Part shown: positions 17,547 to 26,188 of the stretch, in pieces
How positions within the stretch are numbered: the first letter of the stretch is position 1
How the letters are laid out: each line of letters begins with the position of its first letter
NCBI RefSeq assembly: GCF_003570705.1
Contig: NZ_QWVT01000029.1
Location: 124,001-188,000 of the forward strand
From: Mesobacillus zeae
GTDB lineage: Bacteria > Bacillota > Bacilli > Bacillales > Cytobacillaceae
Length of the DNA: 64,000 nt
Direction of reading: 5' to 3'
Translations under genes and position numbers: made by a program
The notes under the pieces: generated by a model
The model's database searches: none
The model's input: the letters and a program-made list of their open reading frames with translations, nothing else
What the model was told of the DNA's origin: nothing

Positions 17547-18479
17547 ATGGAAAAAACACTAGTTTTCGGGCATAAGAACCCTGATACCGATTCAATTTGC
17601 TCTGCGCTTGCTTATGCAAACCTTAAATCAAAGATTGGGGAACCTGTTGAAGCAGTCCGCCTCGGCCAAATCAATGGCGAAACCCGGTTTGCGCTGGATT
17701 ATTTTAAAGCTGACGATCCCCGCCTTGTTGAAAAAGTGGCGGAAGAAGTGAACAATGTCATCCTGGTCGACCATAATGAGCGCCAGCAAAGCGCCAACGA
17801 TATTGGAGAGGTTAGAATCACCGAAGTCATTGACCACCACCGTGTAGCGAATTTTGAAACAAGCGACCCGTTATATTTCCGGGTAGAGCCTGTTGGTTGC
17901 ACAGCTACAATTCTGAACAAAATGTACAAGGAAAACAATATCGAGATTGACAAGCAAACAGCAGGGCTCATGCTTTCTGCGATTATTTCCGACTCCCTTT
18001 TGTTCAAATCTCCGACATGCACGGAGCAGGATGTACTTGCGGCTCGCGAGTTGGCTGAAATTGCAGAAGTAGATGCAGAAGTATATGGACTTGAAATGCT
18101 TAAGGCAGGAGCAGACCTAAGCAGCAAGACAATTGCTGAACTAATCTCACTTGATGCAAAAGAATTTAACATGGGCAATTTCAAGGTTGAAATCGCACAG
18201 GTCAATACCGTCGATGTTAACGAGCTTTTAGCCCGCAGGGAAGAGCTTGAGGCCGAGCTTAATAAAGTGATTGACGGAAAAGGCCTAGATTTGTTTGCAT
18301 TTATTATTACAGATATTTTGACAAACGATTCTGCAGTGCTGGCACTTGGAAGCGCATCAGCTTCCATTGAAGAGGCATTCCACGTTCCGCTTGTCAACAA
18401 CACCGCAGTCCTTCAAGGTGTTGTTTCGCGTAAAAAGCAGGTTGTGCCTGTGCTAACCAATGTTCTAGCTGCAAAGTAA
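17547..18479 (+). CDS. ppaC: Manganese-dependent inorganic pyrophosphatase
   Basis: 310-residue family II pyrophosphatase of the DHH superfamily, hydrolysing pyrophosphate from biosynthesis. Metal-ligand motifs: [14 protein letters not shown] near the N-terminus, [10 protein letters not shown], and the DHH signature [10 protein letters not shown]. The DHHA2 C-terminal domain ends with [19 protein letters not shown] lies seven bases before ATG 17547, which gives the family N-terminus [15 protein letters not shown]. Earlier in-frame starts (17499, 17544) are less well placed. Confidence 0.97.
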   Translation: MEKTLVFGHKNPDTDSICSALAYANLKSKIGEPVEAVRLGQINGETRFALDYFKADDPRLVEKVAEEVNNVILVDHNERQQSANDIGEVRITEVIDHHRVANFETSDPLYFRVEPVGCTATILNKMYKENNIEIDKQTAGLMLSAIISDSLLFKSPTCTEQDVLAARELAEIAEVDAEVYGLEMLKAGADLSSKTIAELISLDAKEFNMGNFKVEIAQVNTVDVNELLARREELEAELNKVIDGKGLDLFAFIITDILTNDSAVLALGSASASIEEAFHVPLVNNTAVLQGVVSRKKQVVPVLTNVLAAK

Positions 18480-18491
18480 TATGCTATAAAG

Positions 18492-18530
18492 AAAAGACAG
18501 CCCGGATTTTTAATCCGGAGCTGTCTTTTT
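18492..18530. terminator. Bidirectional terminator between ppaC and the AmiS/UreI gene
   Basis: AAAAGACAGC...GCTGTCTTTT outer stem with CCGGATT / AATCCGG inner stem, A and T tails on both sides. It touches the stop codon of the convergent gene. Confidence 0.85.
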
Positions 18531-19156
18531 TAGTCATCGCTCAAAACAGGCTGGCTGGATGTAACCTTGATAAAGCGGAATCTGATGGCGGAAAAAATAA
18601 AATAAGAGATAGCGAGTGCGGACACCCATATCCAAATAGTGATGACCTCAGGAGATTTCCAAACGCCTGTCATCGACAAGAGGGAGGGGAAGGTAAGCGT
18701 GATCCATGACTGGATAAACGCAACTCTCCCAACATACTTGTCAATTTTTTTCCCAAGCCCCATTGACAGGAAGAACAGGAACCATAGAAAAGCCCACATT
18801 ATCCATGTAAGAGTATTTACCATATCATGAAAATGGACTGCAGAAACAACAGCATAGATAACGGCAATAATGGATACCCACAGGGAATACCAGCCGAGTC
18901 CGGTTCCATCCAAGCCTTTGAATAGTGTGAATCCAACATATAAATACGTAAACCCAAATAAAAAAATGGTAGCAAGGCTGTAGATTGTCCAGTTCTGTTG
19001 GTCTGATACCGCGATTAGATAAAATGGTACGGCGACCTGGAGGAACCCGGCAAAAATATTGAAAACGGCCACGCTTTTTTCCTCGGCCTTTCCGAGGAGC
19101 ATCAAACTGTTTAAAAACAATGCAGCACCTGATATTAATAAACCTGCGTCTCCCAT
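18530..19156 (-). CDS. AmiS/UreI family urea/amide channel protein
   Basis: About 208 residues with six or seven membrane segments. The pattern fits the AmiS/UreI family: GLLISGAALFLNSLMLLGKAE at the N-terminus, then AVFNIFAGFLQV, LFGFTYLYVGFT, GWYSLWVSI and WIMWAFLWFLFFL. H. pylori UreI, in this family, is a proton-gated urea channel; others move short aliphatic amides. No urease or amidase gene is in the window, so the substrate is open. Start is uncertain: an AGGAGG lies about 21 bases before a TTG (19174) that directly follows a stop codon. ATG 19156 with a weak GGGATGG is my choice. Confidence 0.82.
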   Translation of the reverse strand: MGDAGLLISGAALFLNSLMLLGKAEEKSVAVFNIFAGFLQVAVPFYLIAVSDQQNWTIYSLATIFLFGFTYLYVGFTLFKGLDGTGLGWYSLWVSIIAVIYAVVSAVHFHDMVNTLTWIMWAFLWFLFFLSMGLGKKIDKYVGRVAFIQSWITLTFPSLLSMTGVWKSPEVITIWIWVSALAISYFIFSAIRFRFIKVTSSQPVLSDD

Positions 19157-19276
19157 GATGTTATGCCATCCCAATTATAGATGGATGGCCTTATCCTCCT
19201 TTAAAAAAGAAAAAGCAAATCCTCACGCTGGGGGAAATGCCTTTTCTATAGATAGTCTTTTATGCAAACTTATTTC

Positions 19277-20459
19277 CTAGAGCACAATGCTTACGATAAT
19301 GGCTGACAATACGCTAACAAGGGTTGCGCCGTAGAGAAGCTTGAGACCAAACCTTGCCACAACATTGCCCTGCTTTTCATTCAATCCTTTTACGGCTCCT
19401 GCAATGATTCCGATTGAGGAAAAATTGGCAAAGGAAACAAGGAATACGGAAATAATTCCAAGTGTTCTTGCACTAAAAGTTCCGGCAACATCAGAAAGCT
19501 GCATCATAGCGACAAACTCATTAGTAACAAGCTTTGTTGCCATAATTCCTCCAGCCCTGACTGTTTCGGACATTGGTACACCCATGATAAAGGCAACAGG
19601 GGCGAAAATGTAGCCCAGTATTTCCTGGAATGAAATTCCGAATATCATGTCAAACACACTGTTGATTGCCGCAATCAAAGCAACAAAACCGATTAGCATG
19701 GCACCGACTATGACTGCTACCTTAAATCCATCCAGAATATACTCTGAGAGCATCTCGAAAAACGACTGTTTTTCTTCTTCCTGGATTTCAAGGATATCTT
19801 CGCTATCATCAACTGTATATGGATTAATGACAGAAGCGATGATAAAGCCCCCCAAATAAATTCAAGACAAGCGCTGTCACAACATATTTTGGTTCAATCA
19901 TTGTCATGTAAGCACCGACGATAGACATGGAAACCGTTGACATTGCAGATGCACATAAAGTATATAGTCTATGCTCAGGCAGCTTCCCAAGCTGTTTTTT
20001 TACTGTTATGAACACTTCGGATTGGCCAACCATTGCCGAAGCCACAGCGTTATATGATTCAAGTTTGCCCATGCCGTTGACTTTGCTGAGCAGGAGTCCA
20101 ATTCCTTTCATGATGAAAGGAAGGATTTTTAAATACTGGAATATACCGATCAAAACTGAAATGAACACAATTGGCAGCAATACATTCATGAAAAATGGCA
20201 TTGCCCCTTCGTTTGCAAGGCCGCCAAAGACAAAGTTGACACCTTCTGCTGCATACTCAAGGAGTTTGCTGAATACCCCGGCAACACCCTTGATGAGCAC
20301 CAGGCCGAATTTTGTATTTAATAGAAGATAAGCAAGGACAATCTGAAGCAGGATCATTATGAAGACCGGTTTGTACTTTATATTTTTTCGGTCTTTGCTC
20401 CCTGCGAACGCCAATGCAATCACAATGATGAGTCCTAGAATTGCGATAATATATTTCAT
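19277..20459 (-). pseudogene. nupC: NupC-type nucleoside permease, split by a +1 frameshift
   Basis: The two halves of a concentrative nucleoside transporter lie in different frames. The upstream frame (starting ATG 20459 after GTGGAGG) runs through SYNAVASAMVGQSEVF and SMSIVGAYMTMIEPKYV to NLFGG, then falls into a wrong frame. The downstream frame resumes at [12 protein letters not shown] and continues to the normal C-terminus [17 protein letters not shown]. The break is at a run of six C on the + strand (19848-19853); five would restore one frame of about 393 residues, the normal NupC length. No other damage is seen. It may be a real recent mutation, phase-variable tract or sequencing error. 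Last gene of the deoC-cdd-nupC operon; if intact it would import pyrimidine nucleosides. Confidence 0.85.
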
Positions 20460-20519
20460 GAGAGCCTCCACATGATGTAATTTTTCCTGATGGCTGTCCC
20501 GTAAGCGGGACAGTATGGA

Positions 20520-20918
20520 TTACTTGTTCAAATCTTTTGAGGAGAAGTAGCCTGGAAGAATTTCTGCAATCGTTGTTTTTTGTATCGCACCGTCATTGTT
20601 GGCGAGGTAAATTTTGGTTTCGTCTGTAGAAAATTCCGCGATAACCTGGCGGCACGCCCCACATGGGGAAACTGGTCCGTCTGTTCGGCCGACAACTGCG
20701 ATTGCTTTAATTTCTCTATCTCCTTCAGAGACAGCTTTAAAAATAGCGGTACGTTCTGCGCAATTCGTCAGTCCATATGAAGCATTCTCAACATTGCAGC
20801 CAAGATAGACGTTGCCGCTTTCAGTCAGGACAGCTGCGCCGACCTGGAAATTGGAATATGGAACATATGCTTTTGACTGGGCCTCGATTGCTTTTTCAAC
20901 GAGCATTTTTGCATCCAT
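20520..20918 (-). CDS. cdd: Cytidine deaminase
   Basis: 132-residue homotetrameric-type cytidine deaminase (cytidine/deoxycytidine to uridine/deoxyuridine). Zinc and catalytic motifs are CAERTAIFKAVSEGD (the C-A-E proton shuttle) and PCGACRQVIAEF (two zinc cysteines). ATG 20918 aligns with B. subtilis Cdd; a TTG at 20933 overlaps the Shine-Dalgarno GGAG. Placement between deoC and nupC points to use of imported deoxynucleosides. B. subtilis has pdp in its dra-nupC-pdp operon and cdd elsewhere. Confidence 0.97.
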   Translation of the reverse strand: MDAKMLVEKAIEAQSKAYVPYSNFQVGAAVLTESGNVYLGCNVENASYGLTNCAERTAIFKAVSEGDREIKAIAVVGRTDGPVSPCGACRQVIAEFSTDETKIYLANNDGAIQKTTIAEILPGYFSSKDLNK

Positions 20919-20960
20919 AGATTCATTCTCCAATCATAAAGTTAGTTGGTTGATTCCTGA

Positions 20961-21638
20961 TTAGTAAGAAGAGTCAGAAGTAAGACCGTTTACGATGGCA
21001 ACACCGGAACTTGCTCCAATCCTTGTTGCTCCTGCTTCAATCATTGACTGTGCATCTTCAAGGCTTCTTACGCCGCCTGAAGCTTTTACTCCGATTTCAG
21101 GACCCACTGTTTTCCTCATAAGCCTGATATCTTCAACGGTTGCACCACCAGTGGAGAATCCTGTTGATGTTTTGACGAAATCAGCACCCGCTTTCACAGA
21201 AAGCTTACATGCGATTTCTTTCTCTTCATCGGAAAGAAGGCATGTCTCAATGATGACTTTTGTCAATGCTTTGCCTTTGGCTGCTTCTGTGACCGCACGG
21301 ATATCCTTCTCTACAAGATCATAATTTTTTCCTTTTATAGCACCGATATTAATGACCATGTCCACTTCAGTTGCACCGTTTTCAATCGCGTTAGCTGTTT
21401 CAAACGCTTTCACTTCTGGCGTACTGGCACCGAGAGGGAAGCCGATTACTGTGCAAACTTCTACGCCTTCTGCATCCTTAAGTATTTCTGCGGCTGTCTT
21501 TACCCATGTTGGATTCACGCAAACAGACGCAAAAGAATGCTCTTTAGCTTCCTGTGCAAGCTTAATAATTTCATCCTCGGTGGCATTGGCTTTCAATAAA
21601 GTATGGTCAATCATGTGAGCTAGTTCTTTTGTCATCAT
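20961..21638 (-). CDS. deoC: Deoxyribose-phosphate aldolase
   Basis: 225-residue class I aldolase cleaving 2-deoxyribose 5-phosphate to acetaldehyde and glyceraldehyde 3-phosphate. The Schiff-base lysine is in [30 protein letters not shown] carries the second conserved lysine. First gene of the deoC-cdd-nupC unit, 28 to 60 bases separating the genes. AGAAGGG Shine-Dalgarno nine bases before ATG 21638. A cre-like site and TGAACA repeats lie just upstream. Confidence 0.97.
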   Translation of the reverse strand: MMTKELAHMIDHTLLKANATEDEIIKLAQEAKEHSFASVCVNPTWVKTAAEILKDAEGVEVCTVIGFPLGASTPEVKAFETANAIENGATEVDMVINIGAIKGKNYDLVEKDIRAVTEAAKGKALTKVIIETCLLSDEEKEIACKLSVKAGADFVKTSTGFSTGGATVEDIRLMRKTVGPEIGVKASGGVRSLEDAQSMIEAGATRIGASSGVAIVNGLTSDSSY

Positions 21639-21674
21639 GACAACAATCCCTTCTATTAATAAATATGGAAATGG

Positions 21675-21688
21675 TTGAAACGCTTACA
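21675..21688. promoter_or_regulatory. cre-like site before deoC
   Basis: TTGAAACGCTTACA matches the CcpA cre consensus TGWAANCGNTNWCA at all but the second and third positions. It lies 37 bases upstream of the deoC start; catabolite repression of the dra-nupC-pdp operon is known in B. subtilis. Confidence 0.55.
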
Positions 21689-21702
21689 AACCTTCATCAA
21701 TT

Positions 21703-21809
21703 ATGAACAAAAGGTTTTACAAGAACAATATAACAGTGGGATGAACAAATGTAAATAACAAAATGAACGGATGTAAACTGGAACAATTTTCATTTCACGA
21801 TTTGTTCAC
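21703..21809. promoter_or_regulatory. Cluster of TGAACA repeats, candidate DeoR operators
   Basis: Between deoC and deoR, copies of TGAACA(A/G) occur at 21704, 21742 and 21764, plus an inverted copy (TGTTCA) at 21803. ATGAACAAATGTAAAT (21741) and ATGAACGGATGTAAAC (21763) are 22 bases apart, two helical turns. A further copy lies before deoR at 22808. They are likely sites for the adjacent SorC-type regulator. Confidence 0.45.
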
Positions 21810-21817
21810 TAATTAGT

Positions 21818-22759
21818 TTACCCTTTTTTATCAAGGAGGAAACGAGCTGTGTACTGGTCGGTTATAATCACATTGGCATAGCCGCCTTTAAGCGCCCCGT
21901 AAATTCCGTCTATTTTCTGCGAGCCTCCGCCAACAAGAATGCTGTACTCTTTTTTCTTTAAGTCCTCAAGACCGATACCTAGCGTACGCTCATTCAGGGA
22001 TTCATTAAGCAGGTACCCCTGGCGGTCGAAGAATCTTGAACATATGTCGCCTGCAGCGTTCGAATAGATTTCTTTAAGGTCGTCATCATTGAAGTATCCA
22101 AGCTGGAACAGAAGTGAATCAGGCTTGATCGGCCCAATGGTGAACATTGCTATGTTTGCCTGTTTTCCTAAATCCAATACCCTTTTGATATGTCTGTCGG
22201 CTTCCATCGCCTGCCTGACGACAATATGGTCGACAATCGCTGGGAGCGGAAGGTGGACAGGAGCTGTATTGAATGCTTTTCCAAAAAGGTAGAGAATCTC
22301 GGAAACATATGTATTTGTTTCCGAATGGCTGATCCCGCCTTTCAGTTGAACCACTTTGACATTGTTAATAGGTTTCTGTTGCAGTTCAACGGCAATATGG
22401 TACAGTGTGGTTCCCCAGGTAACACCGATAATGTCACCGTCCTTCACAATCTCATGAAGAAAGTAGGATGCACGCTTTCCGAGGTAGTTTTTGATCAAAG
22501 TGTCTTCATATTGTGGGATTGGAACAACAACTGCTTTCTTTATATTGAATTTCCCCTCCAGTTCCTTTGCTAAATTCTCGCTGTCCTCCACTGGATTTTT
22601 GATTCTTATTTCCACAATGCCTTCCGACTTTGCTGTCTGCAGAAGCCTTGATACTGTAGGGCGGGAGACGCCAAGTATGCGAGCTATTTCATTCTGGTTT
22701 TTATCAAGGAGATAATAAAGCTTTGCAGCTTCAATGACTTTTTTCATTTTTTCATCCAT
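21818..22759 (-). CDS. deoR: Deoxyribonucleoside regulator DeoR (SorC family)
   Basis: 313 residues, the same length as B. subtilis DeoR. N-terminal helix-turn-helix NEIARILGVSRPTVSRLLQTA (residues about 22-42), followed by a SorC sugar-binding domain with VTWGTTLYHIA, VVQLKGGISHSETNTY and GDICSRFFDRQG. The effector in B. subtilis is deoxyribose 5-phosphate. AGAAGAG lies nine bases before ATG 22759; an upstream ATG (22768) abuts the SD. It is the first gene of the deo block on this strand and would repress deoC-cdd-nupC and probably itself. Confidence 0.93.
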   Translation of the reverse strand: MDEKMKKVIEAAKLYYLLDKNQNEIARILGVSRPTVSRLLQTAKSEGIVEIRIKNPVEDSENLAKELEGKFNIKKAVVVPIPQYEDTLIKNYLGKRASYFLHEIVKDGDIIGVTWGTTLYHIAVELQQKPINNVKVVQLKGGISHSETNTYVSEILYLFGKAFNTAPVHLPLPAIVDHIVVRQAMEADRHIKRVLDLGKQANIAMFTIGPIKPDSLLFQLGYFNDDDLKEIYSNAAGDICSRFFDRQGYLLNESLNERTLGIGLEDLKKKEYSILVGGGSQKIDGIYGALKGGYANVIITDQYTARFLLDKKG

Positions 22760-22807
22760 GTGCACCATCTCTTCTGATTTTTATGAATTTACAATATTTC
22801 AACACCG

Positions 22808-22831
22808 GTGAACAAATGTTAAACGCTTTCA
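22808..22831. promoter_or_regulatory. Overlapping TGAACA repeat and cre-like site before deoR
   Basis: GTGAACAAATGTTAAAC (22808-22824) resembles the repeats before deoC. GTTAAACGCTTTCA (22818-22831) is a 12-of-14 match to the cre consensus. Both are on the upstream side of deoR. Confidence 0.45.
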
Positions 22832-22955
22832 AAATGATTGTAACGCTGGAGCCATTTGTCTTCAAGACTTTTTTTATGGGAAAAAACTTTGACTGGGGCA
22901 GTGTTTTTGATTATAGTTTCAAATGTAATTAAAAAATAATAAAACCGTATTTACA

Positions 22956-23041
22956 GGAGAGGTTCATAGCTGCACCCTCTATAAAAAACTATGGATGTGA
23001 TCGTGTAAGGCCAAATCCAGCCGGGTATGGCTTTGTTTTTT
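22956..23041 (+). ncRNA. preQ1-I riboswitch before queF
   Basis: The aptamer matches the known preQ1-I form. P1 is AGAGG (22958-22962) with CCTCT (22976-22980), the loop contains the conserved CTGCACC-like segment, and an A-rich tail ATAAAAAACTAT closes a pseudoknot between ATAG (22966-22969) and CTAT (22989-22992). Downstream, CCAGCC...GGCT and a run of six T (about 23036-23041) suggest a terminator-type expression platform. preQ1 would shut off queF, which makes preQ1. Confidence 0.9.
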
Positions 23042-23089
23042 GAGGTTGTCTATGCTCCCGAATGTAAAGCGGAAAAGGAGGCAGCCGTA

Positions 23090-23587
23090 ATGGGCGGAAG
23101 GAAAGATGAAGAACTAAAGGATTTGACGCTGCTCGGGAACCAGGGGACAAAATATTCTTTTGAGTATGCCCCGAATTTGCTCGAAACATTTGAAAACAAG
23201 CATAAGGACAGAGATTATATTGTTAAGTTTAATTGTCCGGAGTTCACTAGCCTATGTCCGCAAACAGGGCAGCCTGACTTTGCAACTATTTATATCAGCT
23301 ATATTCCAGATGTGAAAATGGTTGAAAGCAAGTCACTTAAATTGTATTTGTTCAGTTTCCGCAATCATGGAGACTTCCATGAGGACTGTATGAATATTAT
23401 CATGAATGATTTAATCGAACTTATGGCTCCGCGCTATATTGAGGTCTGGGGGAAATTTACGCCAAGAGGCGGAATCTCGATTGATCCTTATACCAACTAC
23501 GGAAAACCTGGAACTAAGTATGAACAAATGGCAGATTACCGGCTGATGAATCATGATATGTATCCGGAAACAATCGATAACCGCTGA
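23090..23587 (+). CDS. queF: NADPH-dependent 7-cyano-7-deazaguanine reductase QueF
   Basis: 165-residue unimodular QueF of the tunnelling fold, reducing preQ0 nitrile to preQ1 in queuosine synthesis. The nucleophilic cysteine is in [13 protein letters not shown] (C56) with the general acid aspartate seven residues on. The NADPH-binding motif [16 protein letters not shown] follows. ATG 23090 after AAAGGAGG gives the family N-terminus; an in-frame ATG at 23027 lies within the riboswitch region and is rejected. It stands alone: queC, queD and queE are not nearby. Ended by a strong terminator. Confidence 0.98.
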   Translation: MGGRKDEELKDLTLLGNQGTKYSFEYAPNLLETFENKHKDRDYIVKFNCPEFTSLCPQTGQPDFATIYISYIPDVKMVESKSLKLYLFSFRNHGDFHEDCMNIIMNDLIELMAPRYIEVWGKFTPRGGISIDPYTNYGKPGTKYEQMADYRLMNHDMYPETIDNR

Positions 23588-23598
23588 ACTCAGATGTG

Positions 23599-23647
23599 AA
23601 AAGGCCGTGTCCTTCCGCTAAAAATGGAAGGACACGGCCTTTTTTTG
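23599..23647. terminator. Terminator after queF
   Basis: AAAGGCCGTGTCCTTCC / GGAAGGACACGGCCTTT, a perfect 17-bp stem with a seven-T tail. It lies between convergent genes and may serve both. Confidence 0.92.
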
Positions 23648-23662
23648 CTTATATTTATCAAC

Positions 23663-24760
23663 CTACTCTATGATCAGCAAATCTTTTGGATGCTTTGTCA
23701 GAATTTCAACCCCATCAGCTGTTACCATCACATCGTCCTCTATCCGTACACCAGCTATACCGGGAACATAGATACCTGGCTCAACGGTAAACACCATTCC
23801 TTCTTCAAGTAGAAGGGGGCTTGTTTCCGTAATGGAAGGATACTCATGGACACTGATGCCCAAACCATGACCAAGCCTGTGAGGGAAGTATTCTCCATAG
23901 CCGGCTTCGGCAATCACATTTCGTGCCGCTAGGTCCACCTGTGAGCAAGCTGTGCCTGGCTTGATGGCCTTTAGCGCTTCGAGCTGGCCTCTCAGGACTG
24001 TTTCGTAAATCTCAGTCTGTTTCCCGGAAACTTGTCCGAAAGCAACAGTTCTAGTAATGTCTGAGCAATAGCCGTCAACGATGACGCCAAGGTCAAACAG
24101 GACAAGGTCACCCTTCGCAATTTTCGTGAGTCCCGGGTTTCCATGAGGCGATGCCGCATTTTTACCTGTCAGAACCATTGTTGAAAAGGACATGGCAGTA
24201 ACGCCTTTTTTCTTTAGTTCAAACTCAATGGCTGCAATAATATCAAGTTCAGTTTTGCCTTCCTTTAGCTCCTCGATGCCTGTTTGGACCGCAAAGTCCG
24301 CAAGGGCGCACGCTTTACGGATTGTTGCAAGCTCATGCTCATTCTTTTTCAGCCTTAAAAGCCTTAGCTTTTCTTCAGCAGGTACAAAACTGGCATCCGG
24401 GAACAGATTCAGCATGCTTTCATAGCGTTCAACGTTCAAATGTTCTTTTTCAATTGAAGCAGTATGTATGGAAGAAATTCTTGAAGATATAGCTGCCTTT
24501 ACAAGTTCCCATGGACGGTCTGTATCGCTGTGACTAATGATCTCATAGTTCCAGCCCGCGTTTTTTGCTTCGTTTTTCTCCATGGCTGGACAAATAAGAA
24601 AAGGTTCAGCTTCCTGAAACACAGCAATGCCGAGAAGCCGTTCATGCGGATCGCTGAGGAAACCGCTTAAATAAAAAACGTTTTCGGGAGAAGTGACGAG
24701 ACACACGTCTACCTCTTTTTCCTTCATCCATTGTGACAGCTTTTCAATTCGTTCATTCAA
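23663..24760 (-). CDS. M24B family Xaa-Pro peptidase
   Basis: 365 residues with an N-terminal creatinase-like domain (1 to about 125) and a C-terminal pita-bread metallopeptidase domain. The five metal ligands are visible: D in FDLGVIVDG, D in CSDITRTVAFG, H in HRLGHGLGISVHEYP, E in FTVEPGIY and E in VRIEDDVMV. It should cleave dipeptides or N-terminal residues with proline in second position; it resembles the B. subtilis YkvY/YqhT group. AGGAGTG Shine-Dalgarno at a somewhat long spacing. Exact substrate unknown. Confidence 0.9.
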   Translation of the reverse strand: MNERIEKLSQWMKEKEVDVCLVTSPENVFYLSGFLSDPHERLLGIAVFQEAEPFLICPAMEKNEAKNAGWNYEIISHSDTDRPWELVKAAISSRISSIHTASIEKEHLNVERYESMLNLFPDASFVPAEEKLRLLRLKKNEHELATIRKACALADFAVQTGIEELKEGKTELDIIAAIEFELKKKGVTAMSFSTMVLTGKNAASPHGNPGLTKIAKGDLVLFDLGVIVDGYCSDITRTVAFGQVSGKQTEIYETVLRGQLEALKAIKPGTACSQVDLAARNVIAEAGYGEYFPHRLGHGLGISVHEYPSITETSPLLLEEGMVFTVEPGIYVPGIAGVRIEDDVMVTADGVEILTKHPKDLLIIE

Positions 24761-24921
24761 AAGGAAACACTCCTATCTCTTAAAGTCGTTTTATATTGAG
24801 GTTAGCAACAAAACGAGTAAAAGTAAACTTTTATTCCTTCGCCGTGGCGGGTATAAATTGAAGGAGAACTTGCTATGGCTGACGAAAATGATTAATGAGC
24901 TAAGTGAAAGGGGAGATTGGA

Positions 24922-25602
24922 TTGAAGATTTCTTATCACGGACATTCTATTGTAAAGATTTTGACAGGCGGAAAGACAATATTAATTGATCCTTTTATTA
25001 CTGGAAACGAGTTAACAGATCTTGACGCCGCCAGTGAAAAACCGGATTACATTATTCTTACACATGCGCATGGCGACCATGTTGGAGACACAGTCCCGCT
25101 GGCCAAGGAAAATGGGTCACTGGTGATTGCGAATGCTGACCTTGCAACCTATCTTGGATGGCAAGGTGCTCAAACACATGGCATGAACATCGGCGGTGCC
25201 TATGAATTCGATTTTGGGAAAGTGAAGTTTACCCAGGCCTTTCACGGATCAGGCTACGCCACAGATGATAAGCAAATTATCTATGGCGGCATGCCGGCTG
25301 GCGTTCTCATTATGGCTGAAGGAAAAACGATTTACCATGCAGGAGATACTGGGCTGTTCTCTGATATGAAGCTGATCGCTGAAAGACACCCAATTGACCT
25401 CGCTTTTCTTCCAATCGGGGATAACTTTACAATGGGGCCGGAGGATGCTGCAATCGCGGCAGAGTTTTTGCAGGCAAAAACAGTCGTCCCTATCCATTAC
25501 AATACTTTCCCGCCGATCAAACAGGATCCTGAAGCGTTTATCGGAATGCTCAAAAGGAAGAACGGAAAAGTGCTGCATCCTGGGGAAAGTATGGAATTGT
25601 AA
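24922..25602 (+). CDS. ytkL: UPF0173 metallo-beta-lactamase-fold hydrolase YtkL
   Basis: 226 residues with the metallo-beta-lactamase motif [10 protein letters not shown] (about residues 51-60), a later [10 protein letters not shown] and VPIHYNTFP. Substrate unknown; UPF0173 proteins are widespread. TTG 24922 follows AAAGGGGAG at good spacing and gives the family start [10 protein letters not shown] frame starting six codons earlier (GTG 24904) is less likely. The next gene is over 200 bases away after a terminator, so it is probably monocistronic. Confidence 0.92.
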   Translation: MKISYHGHSIVKILTGGKTILIDPFITGNELTDLDAASEKPDYIILTHAHGDHVGDTVPLAKENGSLVIANADLATYLGWQGAQTHGMNIGGAYEFDFGKVKFTQAFHGSGYATDDKQIIYGGMPAGVLIMAEGKTIYHAGDTGLFSDMKLIAERHPIDLAFLPIGDNFTMGPEDAAIAAEFLQAKTVVPIHYNTFPPIKQDPEAFIGMLKRKNGKVLHPGESMEL

Positions 25603-25676
25603 AAATAGAGAGGCTACGCACCCCGCTGCCTGGAAGTCAAAAATCAGTAAAAAAAGATTGGAAAACTTTACGAAGA

Positions 25677-25718
25677 AAAGCCGGCAGGTTTCATTTTGAA
25701 GGCTGCCAGCTTTATTTT
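25677..25718 (+). terminator. Terminator after ytkL
   Basis: AAAGCCGGCAG / CTGCCAGCTTT stem with one mismatch and a T-rich tail. Confidence 0.75.
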
Positions 25719-25814
25719 GTAGGTCGATTTTTTATTCCGAAACAGGGCCAGGGTGATTTTTTGTTAAGACATGCATAAGGTATAAAAAGACTAATTATAC
25801 CGGAGGCGATGATT

Positions 25815-26057
25815 ATGAACAAAAATCGATACCTTTTATGCTTCCTCCTGTGCGGGCTGATGCTTTATTATGCCTTGCCGCGGCTGTCTTTCACAGCTTT
25901 GGGGCCTGAACGGCTTTTTACTTGGGCATGGCTGCTGCTGGCAATGCTGACAGCTGCAGGCAACCTTTCTGCTTTTTTGTACACCCCTCGAAAACGCAAG
26001 GAAAAGCCAGCCCAAAAACTTCCATACAGCAATTTGGAGGCCAGGGGAAGAGGGTAG
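25815..26057 (+). CDS. Small hypothetical membrane protein (80 aa)
   Basis: Two hydrophobic segments (residues about 5-22 and 33-55) are joined by a short loop, with a basic, proline-containing tail. CGGAGG lies eight bases before ATG 25815 and only two before ATG 25809, so the later start is used. No family recognised. It lies between ytkL and ytoI on the same strand. Confidence 0.65.
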   Translation: MNKNRYLLCFLLCGLMLYYALPRLSFTALGPERLFTWAWLLLAMLTAAGNLSAFLYTPRKRKEKPAQKLPYSNLEARGRG

Positions 26058-26188
26058 GGACGGGAGTGTTAATTGAGCGATTGGAATAAATAATAGCGCC
26101 ATGAATTGAATACAGGCTTTTTACACTTTATAATGAAGAATAGGAAAAAAGTATTTGTCCGGAATTCTAACTATAAAGGGTGAAAGTC

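Noticed and set aside
24693-24989. 98-codon frame between the M24 peptidase and ytkL
   Set aside because: It overlaps the 5' ends of both genes in other frames and has no SD.
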